This document shows, in pieces, positions 10,817-24,200 of a DNA stretch of 64,000 nucleotides. Where the stretch lies: contig JAIXMP010000015.1 in NCBI GenBank assembly GCA_025677815.1, forward strand, positions 682,001 through 746,000. Reading direction: 5' to 3'. Both the position numbers and the translations under genes were made by a program. Below the pieces are notes generated by a model. It had not been told where the DNA came from. It searched no databases and worked only from the letters and a program-made list of their open reading frames with translations. Source of the stretch: Phascolomyces articulosus. Taxonomy: Eukaryota; Mucoromycota; Mucoromycetes; Mucorales; Lichtheimiaceae. Numbering within the stretch: position 1 is the stretch's first letter; each line of letters starts with the position of its first letter.

Positions 10817-13800
10817 CATTAAAATCGCGAGCAGTGAATATGAAAAGATGATGAATGAATAATAATAATAATATTCACGGTAAGTAAATAGTTACTGATA
10901 ATAGTGTCGAGTGAGTACAGGTTCTGATTCAGCCGCAAAAACTATATATAATAGGTGCATCAGCAATCGAATCATCATCAGTATTATTGTTATTAGTAAC
11001 AAGCAAAAAGATGATCAATGCACAAGAACGTAATCAATATATTTGACAATGACAAAATACCCAGCGTACTCAACATACTCCTCTGTCGTAGCTAAGATTC
11101 CTGGTGTAACCCTTTTGCTCTTTTTGATACTTGTACGCTTATTAGTCTAAAAATAATCATCATCATTATCTCCATTTCGAATACTTCTTGCGATGCTTAG
11201 CAACCTCTGCTTGGCATCATCGTCATTATTATTATTATTATCATTATTATCATCGCTAGTGCCAAGATGCTTAGCTTTATTATATTATTACCATCGGTTA
11301 TCTTCTTATTTATTCACTATTCTTTTGTTATTTCTGATTTTTATTGGCTAAGGTATTGGTCCGCCAAATAATTACGACACCTCATCAAAGTGAATACTTG
11401 GACGTCTATACAATCGACCCTCCTCGGTTTTTTGCACTCCCACATTCTGCACACCCCACAAATAATTTCGCATTAATTTTTGGAACTTCGTCATTCAAAT
11501 TCACTGTTTATTCACTCCCGTCTTGGTGCAAATCAACGAAGTGATGTTAATAATTATAAACATCATGTGTAACACCCCCTACGTAATTTTTGTTTATTAA
11601 AATAAATATGTTTATGGTATACGGCAGTTTATATATAACTGCTTAGCAACAAACCAAAAGTAACATTATTGAAGTTGAAATTGGCATATACAAGGAGGTT
11701 TTAAACATTTTACGAGAAAAAAAATCAGTCTAGTCAATTTTATGCTCAAGAATAATTACAACATTAAACTTTATAAGTCATGCATTTGGAAGGATACTAT
11801 CAGTCATAAAAAAAAATATGATATAAATATGGTAATAAATAGATTGAAAAGTCAAACGAGATAAAACATAACAATGTATTGGATTTTTCCTAATATTTCA
11901 CGGGCGACGTATTTTCATTTCGCGTATGCAATAATTTTTAACTTCGTGGATTTCCTGTATATTTGTATTATAAAATGCGTAAAGTTAAAAAATCACCTTC
12001 AGCGAAATTGAAAATGCATGAGGGCGAAGTAAAAGGAAAAATCCAATAGAAGTATCATAGTCAAAAACACAACCAAACCTCATTGTTTATTGTATGGAGA
12101 TGGGGGAGGGCTTGTGTTTTTGCATAACTCAGAATGGACTTGTATCATATTCCTTTTTTAGTAACTTTCATCCATTAGAACACTGTTGTATTCCCATTGG
12201 TTCATATTGAAAATCAGAGTCATAAGGGCTCAGGCTGTCCTATTTAAAAATCTTGTGTATTTTTTTCTTTTTCTTTTTCTTTTCCTTCTCCCTTTGAAAT
12301 AGCTTTTTGAACAACTTACAACAAGCAGCAAAACAACATCAGCAAATAGTATCAGCAAACAGTATCAGTAAACAGTATCGGCAAACATCATCAACAAACA
12401 GCATCAGCAAACAGCAAATAACTCCTAAATAGCAGCAACAACAACTTACACCATGAATATCAACGTTTTTCAGCACTCGTCACATAATGAGCTCATATAC
12501 CCTTCTACCCATACCCCATACAGAGTACTTGCTCTTTAAACATATGAACAAAAACAAAAAATAATACAACCTTGACCGTGCGTGTCCTTGGTTTTATATA
12601 CAAACAAAAAAACGCCTAAATGCAAAACACCATTTGCAGGCGGAAGAAAAAGAGGCTACTTCTGATACCCTCCAGTAGAGCTTCAATCCACCAGCACTTC
12701 ATTCGAAGGGCAACAAATAATAAACAAAACAAAACCATATTATTTCTATACAATATGAGAAAGAAAAAAAGGAAAATGCCAGGTGCTAAACGGACTTTGC
12801 AAATATTTACAACTTCCCTACCCAGTAACCAGCATACTTTTTTTTTTTGTTTCAATGATCAATATATATATATATATATATATCATATATGCAGCTTCGT
12901 ACGAAGAAAAAAAAACAAACATACACAAAAAATCCGATGCCACCTAGATACAATTATATCCATTAGCGTAGGCTTTCGAGAAAAGAGAAAAAGGGGATCA
13001 CAAACCAACCAAACCTTTTCGGATGCTCGTGTACAACCTAATTACCTTTTATTTTACAAATCATCGATTCAGGATGATTTTTCCCCACATGCGTGGGAGG
13101 TATATAAAAAGATATATTTCTTTTTTTATCTGTGTGTTCTTTTTTTGGGGGGGCAACACATGATATAATATGCTATTATTCTATGCGTCCTTTCACATTG
13201 TATGGACAGCAAAAAAGTGTTTCTATTCGTGAAATTCTATATATATATATATATGTATTACTCCGGTAAAACAAAATACAAGGTCCAATTTTTTTCATAA
13301 TGACAACATGATGAAATAACCATGTTTCTCTCGCATGCGTCGAGGTTCAATAACAGGAGATGGATCAAACTTCTACAACAAACCACAATAACAAAAAAAA
13401 ATCGGCATTGCGAATCAAGGAAACGAACAAGGTAAACGTTCAATTTCTACTCTTCTTGTTATTGAAAAAGGATTGTTAATACTCAACTTCTTTCATATAT
13501 AAAAACAGTTAGTCTTACGACAGTTTTTGATATCTATACTTATCAATCTCTTCACAAGAGCTATTCTATAATCTTTTTTCTTCTTTTGGTTCTATTTGCA
13601 ATTTGCCCGTTTCGTCCGTCAACATCATTATCGATATACAATGACGATGAAAAATAGAATGTCGGGAGAGATCATGCGATTTCCAAGACAAAAAAATGAC
13701 TACACTTTTGAACAAGGTAGACCGACGAGGAGTACTTTTAAATTTTACAAATACAACCTTTTGGACAAGGTTTAAATATATATCAAACACGCCTTATCTG

Positions 13801-14894
13801 ATTTTCTTTTCATCATGAGAATCATGCGATTTCCCAATGATGTTTTGAAAAAAAAGACAATTACCTTTTGCGATTCTGTTTTTCCGAGGTACAACCCCTA
13901 AAGTGGCAAACATTTTAAAGAATTATGGGCTTCGTTTTGGTTTTATGATCGCTTTCTTCATCTAACAAGGCAATGGCTTGTTCTTAAAGATGTGGAATGG
14001 TTTTTTTTTATTTGGGGAAGAGACGATCAAAAAGGAAGAATTATACAGATCTTTTTTCTCTCTGATCATGCGTATTGGGGGAATGTAAACAGATGGATGG
14101 TAAGCAAAAAAAAAAAAAAAGAAAAACAATGCTTGATTTTTATCATTGAAAGGGAATTCCCAAATATTCGATTTTTTTTTTTTACCTTTATAGATTTCTT
14201 CAATGATGATATGATATTCCGAATCGTTTTGGCAGCATCCTTGTTTCAAGTTTGAAGCGTCATCTCTCTAGGTTCTATCATCTCTTTTTGATGGAGGGGA
14301 AAAATGAATGATATACCTTATTTTTTGGGATTGGATAAAAAAGGACAATCATTCTCTTTTTTGGGTTTTATCAGAGGGGAAATAGCAAGATGAATAGAGG
14401 ATTTCAAATTGTTTTTTTTTTTCTTTTTTTTTTGGGTACAGAAAGGAAAAAAACATGATTGTTGAAATCCAATGACTTTTATTCTATTTGGGGTTGAGGG
14501 GATTCTATTAGGTATATTGAGGGGAAACAGACAGGATGAACAAAGGAATGATAAAAAACTTGAATATCTCTTTTCTTTTATTGGGAGAGAATGTGTGTTG
14601 TTTTTAAGATGAGTTTTTTGATTTCTTTGATCTGATCTGTTTATATTATATTGGGGTTTTTTTTTTCGAGGGGAACTCTACAAGATAGATTAGTCATAAA
14701 GGTATATATTTTTTTATGCCACATGGTTGAAATAAAGTTGTTTTACTTGTCAGTTCGACTTGATTACACAAAAAAAAATCAGAATAATTTTGGTAAACTC
14801 TTCGGTAATACTAAACATGGACTAGTTGTACTTTTTAATTATGTATAAAACGTTTATGATTACTTCAAATTAAAACATATCATACAATATGCAA
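10817..14894. other. Gene-free stretch
   Basis: About 4 kb without a convincing gene. Long open frames near 12.6-13.2 kb and 14.0-14.3 kb are Lys/Phe-rich translations of A- and T-runs. Apart from the 13-bp tandem repeat at 12338-12415 and (TA)n runs (12861-12890, 13238-13256) I see nothing. Confidence 0.55.
12338..12415. repeat. 13-bp tandem repeat, six contiguous units
   Basis: Six units of exactly 13 bases follow one another without gaps; the consensus is ATCAGCAAACAGT and each unit differs at zero to three positions. Thirteen is not a multiple of three and there is no surrounding frame, so it is a non-coding minisatellite, flanked by looser CAGCA and CAACAA motifs. Confidence 0.85.
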
Positions 14895-16968
14895 CTGATT
14901 GTGGAATCTGATGGAGCTAGGCATCGCCATATAAAAATTGAGAAGGACAGCAAAGAATTTTTTGCTTGAATTTGGTGTAACCAATGACTTTTTAATATCT
15001 GTTAGGAATTTCAATACAAAAATACCAATGGTTTTTTTTAACTTCTGCAAACATTTTCATGCAAAATCGGACGATGATTACGATGTGATCCCTGCCTTCA
15101 AAGCTAGTCAATTCACTGATCGAATGACTGCTGAAAAATAATTTAAAGATGTTAAAAAGGTTGCCCAGTTGTCCACATCAAATCTTCAATGTTGATCCGC
15201 GAAACAATCAATATTAGGGGGTATCAAAAATTAAAACATCAATTTTGAAAACTGACGATTTGATGAAAACGACAACTTCACAGTTTAAATTACAGAACTA
15301 ATTATTTTTTTTATACAATAGCTGGCCAATGATATAAAGTATCGTTTGTGTCCTTATGGTGTACCTGCAAAATACCCTGTGGGATTTCTTTTCCTTTTTT
15401 TTGCAACTTCATTCAATTATTCAGAAGATGGTATGTTGACTGGATCTCGAGAATATTATTATACTCAAGGAGAAATCGACGAACTGATGCCACTCATTAA
15501 ACTATCATTTTTAGGAACGCAAGATTTGTGAATCCCACATAAGCAGTCAAAATTCTCGAGAGCTTCAATAATGCGTAGCATTATTTTATATTGCTCTCGA
15601 GTACAATGCCTCCTATTGCAATGAGATGTAGCATTGGTGTTGTTTCGCTGGACATGTTCAAATAGAAATTTCAAAGCTAAAGTATAACTAAACAAAATGG
15701 CGATTTTGACCTAAACTCCTCAGGAACACACTCCAACGTCGATTTCACGAAAACTGCATTTCTGCAAGTAATATGCTTATGAATTATGCAAACAATTATA
15801 GATTCAGCTTTTCAATTGGTTTGAAGTACAAAAAATCACTATTCCATTCCTCCATCAGACCTTGGCGAACATGGGTGAAGCACCTCTTGACCTTATGATC
15901 GCAAATATTCTACATCGTGCGTAAGTCAAAGTTTCTGTTTAACATTACACAAAACGTGGATATTATCGAATGCTAAATTGTATTGCATTATTTAGGTCTC
16001 TGTTATTTTCAAATAGCACCCCAAAATCTGATTTGGAAGATTCCCTCGTACAATATTTCATAGCAAATCTATTTGACAATGTGTTCCAAACGGAGAGTAT
16101 TTTGGAGGCTAATTGGTATGTGCAACATTCCATAACGTTCTCATGCACTTTATTCCATATATTAGTATGTTGAATTGGGGGTTACGTGTTTCTTCAAGGC
16201 AAACGGACAGCTTGGAGGAAAACGAAAACATGACGATGAATATAGCCAATTTAAACCAGACTATATCATATTTGCGACACAAAGACAAAGTCGTCTGGAT
16301 GTGTCATGTGCGGAGGCGATATTGTCGTTTCTCTTTTGCGTTGTCTGGCGGCGGCGCCGAGCCAGGAGTACGAATACTTCTTTACAACAATCAACAAATA
16401 TAAAAGGACAAGAACAGTTATTCACCAGGTCAAAAGCTGAAGATTCATTTTTACAAAAACATAGCCTTTATATAAGGCTATGTAGTGACCCACCAAGTGT
16501 AACATCTAATACTAAAGATACACTACGACAAAGTCACCAGTCAATCGTTGTACTTATCCAAAATCTGATCTTGTAAAAATTGGGCAAGAGATGCCGTGGA
16601 TGCTCAATAAACTTAAGAGCAGGAGTTAAACAGCCTGTCATTGGTGGTGTGCTGATTTCTGGAATCGTTATGCACACGTATAAGATGGAGCTCACCGACG
16701 TTGGGATCTATCGAATGACAGAACTCAGTCAGACATCCACACTCAGAAATATGCAAGAGCTGACGTTGGTCCCTACGATCGTCGCGAACCTTTTACAGCT
16801 GAGGGTATATAAAAAATTCTCTATTGATTTCGAGTGAATACTAACTCTGAAATAAAGGATGTTATTCTTACAACAGCAAGCAAGTCAAGAACACACCTCC
16901 GCGAAATACCAAAAGATGTTCTTGCCAGCGCAGATCCCCCGAAACCTGGATGCAAGATTGTATGATTA
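14895..16968 (+). pseudogene. Decayed multi-exon gene of an unnamed family
   Basis: Protein-like segments appear in consistent order on the plus strand but in different frames with stops between them: GARHRHIKIEKDSKEFFA (14.9 kb); DDDYDVIPAFKASQFTDRMTAEK (split here as DDDYDVIPAF and FTDRMTAEK, 15.1 kb); ITIPFLHQTLANMGEAPLDL (15.8 kb); DLEDSLVQYFIANLFDNVFQ (16.0 kb); GKRKHDDEYSQFKPDYIIFA (16.2 kb); DLVKIGQEMPWMLNKL then, after a one-base shift near 16615, AGVKQPVIGGVLISGIVMHT and GIYRMTELSQTSTLRNMQEL (16.6-16.8 kb); ILTTASKSRTHLREIPKDVL ending at TGA 16966-16968. An intron-like gap (16115-16198) joins LEAN W to ANGQL. I believe similar uncharacterised proteins are multicopy in Mucorales genomes, but I cannot name the family or function. 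KPDYI followed by a lost segment recalls nuclease-like folds; that is only a guess. Confidence 0.55.
16460..16482. repeat. Perfect 9-bp inverted repeat
   Basis: CATAGCCTT and AAGGCTATG are separated by a 5-base AT loop. It lies within the decayed gene, in the segment that no longer resembles its protein; possibly a small insertion scar. Confidence 0.6.
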
Positions 16969-18764
16969 AGCTGGTTAAACGATAATAAATAAAATTTTAA
17001 TTGTATCTTATCTTTGTGGCACTCAAGTTCAGTATTTCTTTACACCTTATGTTTTTTTCTCAATTTCCACCCAAGTCTTTTATACCTCTACATATCATCC
17101 AATTTATTATTCTCACTTGCTTTTTTTACTCTATCGATTCTTATACTCAACTCTGTATCATTTCTATATTCATTTCTATATTCTAATTTCCTTTTCCAAC
17201 GGGATCTGGATGTCGTATAGAGAGAAATAAAGATAAAATAAGATAATAAAGAAACAGAGAAATAGTTGTGAAAATCAATCAAGAGATTTAGTGTATCAAA
17301 AAGATGATGATGGTAAACCTGTGTTATAAATCCAGGGGATGATCGATGTTAAGATCATGATTTAACATCGTGGTAGTAGGAACGTCACACTGGACTCCAC
17401 GATTTTACTAGATGAGAGGACCTCTTTGCAATACCACTGTTCTTGGAAATGTAGTTCATTCTCATAACTGCGTCTAGGAATTGTGCATGATAATTATTTA
17501 CCATAAAAAATAAACTTCTATTCGCTTCAAAAAAATCAACATTTTGTATAATTGCGTGACTTTTATAACTATAAATATATACATTCAGAACAAATCAACT
17601 ACTGAAAAAGATTGACAGAATTTGATATATACAGTATATATAAAGCATCATATAGGATTAAAAGATCATGGATTTTCTAAAGTATAAAACTTTACTATGG
17701 TAATTACATATTTTTATTTGATAGGCAACCTTGGGTACTACTGCTAATCATACAAACATATATATGCTCTTAATGAAGGTATCTTTGTTTAATACAGTAA
17801 CAATATGTACATATTAGTGTAACAGGCCAGATCATATTAGCTAACATTTGTATTTATTATTGTGGAAGACTGAATTCGTTTGTGCCACTAACGCACGTAG
17901 TGATTGAACTAGTATGTTGCATTGAGATCATAACATAAGTTTGTACTATAAGCATAATGTGTTTTTATTTTCGTTTCATGCGAACACCATCCTGACTGGA
18001 CATATATGAAGTCCGTTTCATCTGGATTAGACTATTATTATTATTTTCCACGTGGCTCAGTTCTTTACAACCTTCTTAATAATAATATTTAAATGCTGTT
18101 TTTTACCAGTTGACTGATATTGATATGGATTTGATATATTGCGTCGATTATTAGAATGCAAGTATAACAGTTTGTTCAGTTTTCACATCAAAATAATAAT
18201 TACACAAGGAACAACATCACTTTCTTAATAAAATGTAACGTCATGTATACTACATGATACTATGGATTTATATACTATAACCATAGAAGAGTACAAACAC
18301 CAAATGACGCTGTAGTGTCGAATAGAAATGTGATACGAAATAGAGCGAGACTTTTAACAACAATCTTTTTATTGGAAAAAAATAGAGGAGAAACATAAAA
18401 TTTATCTAACACTAACATAAGAGTCTGTTACACATGAATAATGATATTAGTATCTAATCCTCTAGGTCTGAAATACACAGAAGGCCAAAACATTCTTGGC
18501 ACAGCAGTGTATGCAGACGCAAACAAATCCATTGATAGCTAAAAGCAATATACTCTACCATCACAATAAGTCGCACTGTCGAAGAGAGTGTGGTTACGGG
18601 TATCACTCTGTTACCAGTAGATCATCCAACCTCCACTCTTTCAATAATATAATAATCATGTGTGCCTTATTCCGCCGAAGAAGAAACAGGTGCCGCATAC
18701 GTTGCTGTGTCAAGCTATAACGTACTATAAATCATACTAATAAAAAATAACAGAAAATATAGAG
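16969..18764. other. Gene-free stretch
   Basis: AT-rich sequence, no convincing frame or repeat. The open frames at 17.0-17.3 kb are Phe/Ser/Leu-rich translations of T-rich DNA. Confidence 0.5.
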
Positions 18765-18836
18765 CTGATTTTGGAACCTGATGGAGCTAGGCATCGAAGT
18801 ATAAAAATTGAAAAGGACAACAAAGAATTTTTTGCT
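18765..18836 (+). repeat. Second copy of the 5' piece of the 14.9-kb decayed gene
   Basis: Aligned by eye without gaps to 14895-14966: 65 of 72 positions agree. It reads LILEPDGARHRSIKIEKDNK EFFA (split after K) in frame, compared with LIVESDGARHRHIKIEKD in the first copy. The similarity stops abruptly after EFFA, and no later part of the family follows here, so this is an isolated fragment. Confidence 0.8.
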
Positions 18837-21230
18837 GGACTTCAGAGGATTTGTATAGTGCCTTCTGAAGTATTTGTGATTTTATTTGTGTAAGTTATTC
18901 GGATATCAAAATAGAAGACAGATATATTTAAATAGGATAAGAGTGATGATTTTATTTATGATGAAGAATTGGGTTTTTATATGTTTGAGGATAAAGGGGA
19001 TCATTCGATACAAATATAATTGCATCGTAAGTTATCTATTATTATTATTAACAGGTGCTTCTTGTAATAATAAATTGCATGTTATTCATATAACTATATG
19101 ATGTGATTGTAATGATTATTGGTAGTGGCTTTGTTAGCATCTGATTGGCTGACCGTTACAATTTGTTTAATTTAGTATCAATAAAATAGTCAAATTGATC
19201 ACCTTATAATTACACAGATCACCAAAGATTTATATTGGCTACCAAAAAATTACACTAATTTATAAATATTTATGTCGATAGAATTAAAAAATGTATTTGC
19301 TCCCTCCGATTTTTATATTGTTAAATGCAAACACTGTATATATAATTAACTTTTTACCCTTAGTATATCTCGAACAAAAAAGTCCGACAAGGATGATGTG
19401 TTCAACAGAGACTTTAAATAAAAACCAAAACTTTAAACGTATATATAATTGGTTCTTTTATTCGAATCAAAAATAACCCATACATACAAAGCAAGTCCCC
19501 AGGTCATTGTTTTATTTCATTCGAATGTTACACTGAAAAGAATCTACAATTTTTTTTTTTTTTACATATGTGATTCTTTCCATTATTAGATATACATTTG
19601 TGTTTTATTTTCTACTCATCGCAAGTGACAATAGACATGTCGTGAAAAAAAATACTAAAATGTTTATTTTATGTAAAGTGATTGTTTAGAAGCTCACATG
19701 GTGTACGGGTGGGACAAGGATCAGCGGATGGATAGCTGATGATTGTTTAAATAATAATAATAAAACATGGCTCTGGGCCAAACAAAATAGTATACACAAA
19801 CAATCTATATATCTATGACATGTAACCATCTCTGTCGATATAGAATCAATATATTCATAGTAGGGAATGATGGATGAGTGGAACAGATAAAGGTTATATG
19901 CATCCAAGAGGCTTATACTTCTTTGAAGCAATCATTAATTTGAAGCAGTGTGTCAAATGTTTACTATGCATATAATCAACACCTGATTGGATTTTATAAA
20001 TGTGATAAAAAAGTGGATAAATCATGTGTATGACAAATTGGTAAAAAAATATAAATGGCGTGCTTAACAGTAAGTAACTGTTATTTTTTTGGGGGGGAGG
20101 GAGAAAAGAAGTAGTGTGTTAAGGAGTTCCTTTTTTGCCAAGGTTCATTTATTTAATTATGATTTCTTGTTTTTTTCTTCCTGGATTTCTGAACTGAAAA
20201 CATTTTTTTTTCAAAACAGATAAAGTTACGTATTTATCACAACAAAAGACATCCATTAAACTTTTTATCCGGGATGATCATGGTGTAATTGGTAACCATA
20301 GCACCAAATTCGTTTAATATCATAATCACCATAGCAACGAATAATAATAAAAGTAGTCACCATGGCAACGGATAATCACCATGACAACGGGCCTTATTTT
20401 ATTTCTGGGGGGAGGAACAAAGGGGGTCAATGAAAAAAAAATGAACAGGTTGTCACGGAGATTCAGTAACAACTGTAACAGTCTTTTTATATAATAAAAC
20501 ATCTTCCATGGATAATATAATATGATAGATTAGGTCCTGTATCATGCATCATGCAGCAATAGGATTGATATATAATATGTGGGGTAATAATAAGGAACAC
20601 ATCATCATCATGGAACCATGCACTTGACATGATGATGACGCATTTTTTTTAAAAAAAAGAGCGCGGAATTGAGTGTTTCTTTGCGTTTATACTTTTTTTA
20701 GGGGGAAGGTTTCATCCGGAAGAAGACGAAGAAGATGCTTAACTCTAATAATACTATTGACTTTGACTACAGGACCTATTTTAATACTATGATAAAAATA
20801 TCGGGGTTTTCGGTAGTCAGCGCCGGCAAGTGATTTTTATATTTTTCATGCAGATGCAACTTTATAATCTAGGGAAAAGAACAAGTTGGGGGTGAAAGAT
20901 GTAAAAAAGTGAACGATGACGATAAATGGGTATCGGATGTAAAGGGGGGGTTGGTTTTATCTTCTCCTTGATTATAATTGCCACTCAAATTCTCTTTTCA
21001 TTTGCATGCGCCACTCGTCCAATCTATCATCATTTATTTAATAAGGTAAAAATATAAGCAACACATCACACACACCTAACTCATTTGTCCTATTTTATTT
21101 GTTTTTTTTTTTTTTTATTTCTTATTAAAAATATAACTCTCCTTTTTTATTTTCATAACTTCTTTTTTTCTTCATCTTTAACTTTTTTTTTTATATTAAC
21201 AACTCACTCTTCCCTCCCCCCATTCTTTTC
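18837..21230. other. Gene-free stretch leading into the BTB gene promoter
   Basis: No convincing coding frame. It contains the X-box-like cluster (20292-20388), an 11-bp inverted repeat TCATCATCATG / CATGATGATGA at about 20602-20638, and T-rich sequence directly before the BTB gene start. Confidence 0.5.
20292..20388. promoter_or_regulatory. Cluster of four RFX X-box-like palindromes
   Basis: Four 14-base sites of the form (GTNRCC)(AT)(RGYAAC): 20292-20305 GTAACCATAGCACC, 20325-20338 ATCACCATAGCAAC, 20356-20369 GTCACCATGGCAAC, 20375-20388 ATCACCATGACAAC. The third fits the RFX consensus GTNRCC-N2-RGYAAC exactly; the others deviate at one or two positions. Fungal RFX proteins (yeast Crt1/Rfx1) bind this type of element at DNA-damage and cell-cycle genes. 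The nearest gene is the BTB-CAP-Gly gene, starting about 840 bp to the right. Occupancy is inferred, not shown. Confidence 0.5.
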
Positions 21231-24200
21231 ATGTTTACTCCCCCTCGTAAAACTTTACATTCGTCTCTTCATAAATTATTAGATTGCGCTCAAGAGTATC
21301 TTGCTGATGTTTGTTTCCACTACCCGTGCGGCAAGATTTGGGCACATCGAGGTGAGTTCTTTTCTCCAATCCCTTTTATCAATCGATTTATTTTCCGGTG
21401 TAAATAACATTAAAAAAAACTCCTTTTCTCTATAGCCATAATTGTTGCACGTGCACCCAACGAATTCATTACAACCTATCTTTCGGAATTGATTCAAAAC
21501 AAGCAGAACAATAATGGCGATTCTTTAAAATTGATTGACATTGAGGACCCCATTATCCCTTATACAACGCTTCAACATTTACTTCGTTATTGGTATACAG
21601 GTGAATTTTTACATGCGACACCGTCGGAACAAGACACCACGATGAATAGTGCCACGGGTTCAAGTGATGTTTCTTCATTGTCTACACTTTCATTAACAAG
21701 TACACAAACAAGTGCTTCTTTAATGACATTATCTACCATTCAAAGTAATACGAGTCAGTGTGAAGTGCCCACGCCATCATCATCGGATGCCAATAATAGT
21801 AATACGTATGCTGATATCATGAAAGAAATTCAAGACCAAGAAAAACGATTAGGCACGGCCCTTCTTTTCCGATCTCAAAATAGTAGTACAGCAACAACAA
21901 CAGAAGGGGGTAACACGACCATGACGAATAAGAAAAAAAATCATTCATCCCAACAACATCCGATGGAACAATTAAAAGCAGATATTGCTACAATGTATGA
22001 TCATCATGAAGAGAATAAACAATTAGGACAAGATGATTATAATACCAGTGATGTGACATTGAAATTATTTTCCAATCCTAATGCCAACAAGACGACAACA
22101 GTTACAACAGCTTCTGCATCTCCTACCCTCACCACCCCTATTCCAGCACATCAACAATTCGCCGTGCATCGATGTATCTTGGCATCCCAATCATCCCATT
22201 TCTATGCCATGTTTTGTAAAGAATTTCGAGAAGCTTCAAGCTCCACCGTGTATCTTTCAAGCGACATTTTCTCCCCCACAAGTTTCAACGTGATTTTAAG
22301 ATACTATTATACCGACACATTGCAACTTCCGCCCGGACCTGCCAATGATACCTCCCCTCCCCATGTCGAAAGCCCGCACCATCAAAGTTTGGCTCGGAAA
22401 AAATACAGTCTTCGATTATTGCACGATGCTTTCAGAGTGGCCGATTATTTAGGTGATTATGATACGGTAGGGCGAGCCATCTTGTTTGCGATGGCTGAAT
22501 TATGCAATCATTTCAAATGTACATGTCACGATTGCGCAGCACTCTTACCTTCCATGTTATGGTTTTCGGATAAATATAAAAGCCATGTGTCTGCATTACG
22601 ATTGAATTTAATTCATATTTATTCGGAACCTGTTCATTCATTGGCTTCTCTTTGGTCTGCTCCTCCATTTGCCATTTTGGCCGATTCAAAGACAAGTGAT
22701 ATTGTCTCTGATATTGTGGCTCAAATCACGGCAAATATTAAGAAACAAACAGCTATTCAAGTATTGGAAGCATTACATTTATGTTTATCAAGAATACGTC
22801 GTCATCCACCATTGTCGTCATCGTCGTCGACGACAGTAAGTACCATGTCTTCTTTTCACAAACAACAGCCTCCTGTATCTACTGTTCAACAAATTTTGGA
22901 TAATTTGGTCAGTCATACGGTTTCCATGATATCCGATAATTTCGAATTCTACTGTGTGGAATATCCAATTTTATTATCGTGTGTGGATGGAATTGCCGTA
23001 GGATCAGGATTGTCCGTTGATTTCTTGGAATTTCTTCTCACGCGGGTAATGCAAGAAGGCATCCATGATCGCAATGCAGGTGAATTGTATCAAAGTATTG
23101 TACGTGATTTGATTGGTCGTCAGGAAATGGATCAAGATAAAATTGTTGACAATGTGTTGGTGGAGGCTTATCAACAATGTGTTGCCTATCTTGCCAATCG
23201 TTGGTCACATGTTAAAGCATTGGGTGGTTTTAAAAAAGTAGAAAAAGATATCATGAGAAGACTTTCTGAAGGTAAATACTAAGAAAAAAAAACATTGCTT
23301 TTGTTTTTATGAAGGAGAAGGGAGAGAGAAAGTGTGTGTGGAATATCCATTTTTTTTACTAAGAAATAAAAAAAAAATAATGTAGATATCGAAGTCCCTT
23401 ATCGAAGTTTAACCAAATCCACCTTTGAAACTGATTTGGCGGCTCTCTTTGGATTTAAATCAAGATCAACAAAGTCCAAAAAATCCGAAAAAGTAGTTGA
23501 AAGTGAATATGGAGCTGTTCGTCGCAATAGTGCAGCTAGTCTTTCATATAGAAGACTTTCATTATTAAGTTTAAGAAGCAGACGTTCACATGATAGTTTA
23601 GCGACCACTCGAACCACATCATCCGCCTCTAATGCTGCAGCTATTACGACTATTTCATCTACAGTCACTGCTCCACCAAACATGTTAACAAATCAACAAC
23701 AGCAACATCACATTAGTAGTCACCACCGTGACTTATTAACAACTCCATTGGCTACCACAAGTATACATCATTCAACAAGTAGTAGTCCATCTTTACAAGA
23801 ACTTGTTCGAGATACCATTCAAAATAACCATCATCATACCATTTCTCATCATCCTCATACAACGACAACAGCATCATCCAGCAATGGATCTCGAGCTTCA
23901 TCCTCTTCTTCATTATTGACGGATGCTTTATTACCCATGGAACATAGTAATTCAAGCAACTCCCCATCCATGACCACTTCTTCCTCTACACCTGTCCGAT
24001 CCTCCTCTACTCCTGGTCAAAGACCTTCTCGATTACGATTTGAATTACCTACCATGCCACAACGTCCATCCAGTGCTGTTTCTGAATCAGGATCCAACAA
24101 TGGTCCCGTCAAAATCTTATTACAACCAAGAAACAAAAAGAAAAATAAAAACAAAAAGAACAGCAACTCTAATCGACGAAGTCATTCCCCTTTGAGAGCA

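Noticed and set aside
12620..13168. 182-residue open frame on the plus strand
   Set aside because: Lys/Phe/Tyr/Ile composition follows from A- and T-runs and a (TA)n repeat; no domain, no promoter or splice context, no family resemblance.
13962..14255. Overlapping open frames on both strands
   Set aside because: They run through poly-A/poly-T tracts and consist largely of Phe and Lys runs; neither has protein-like character.
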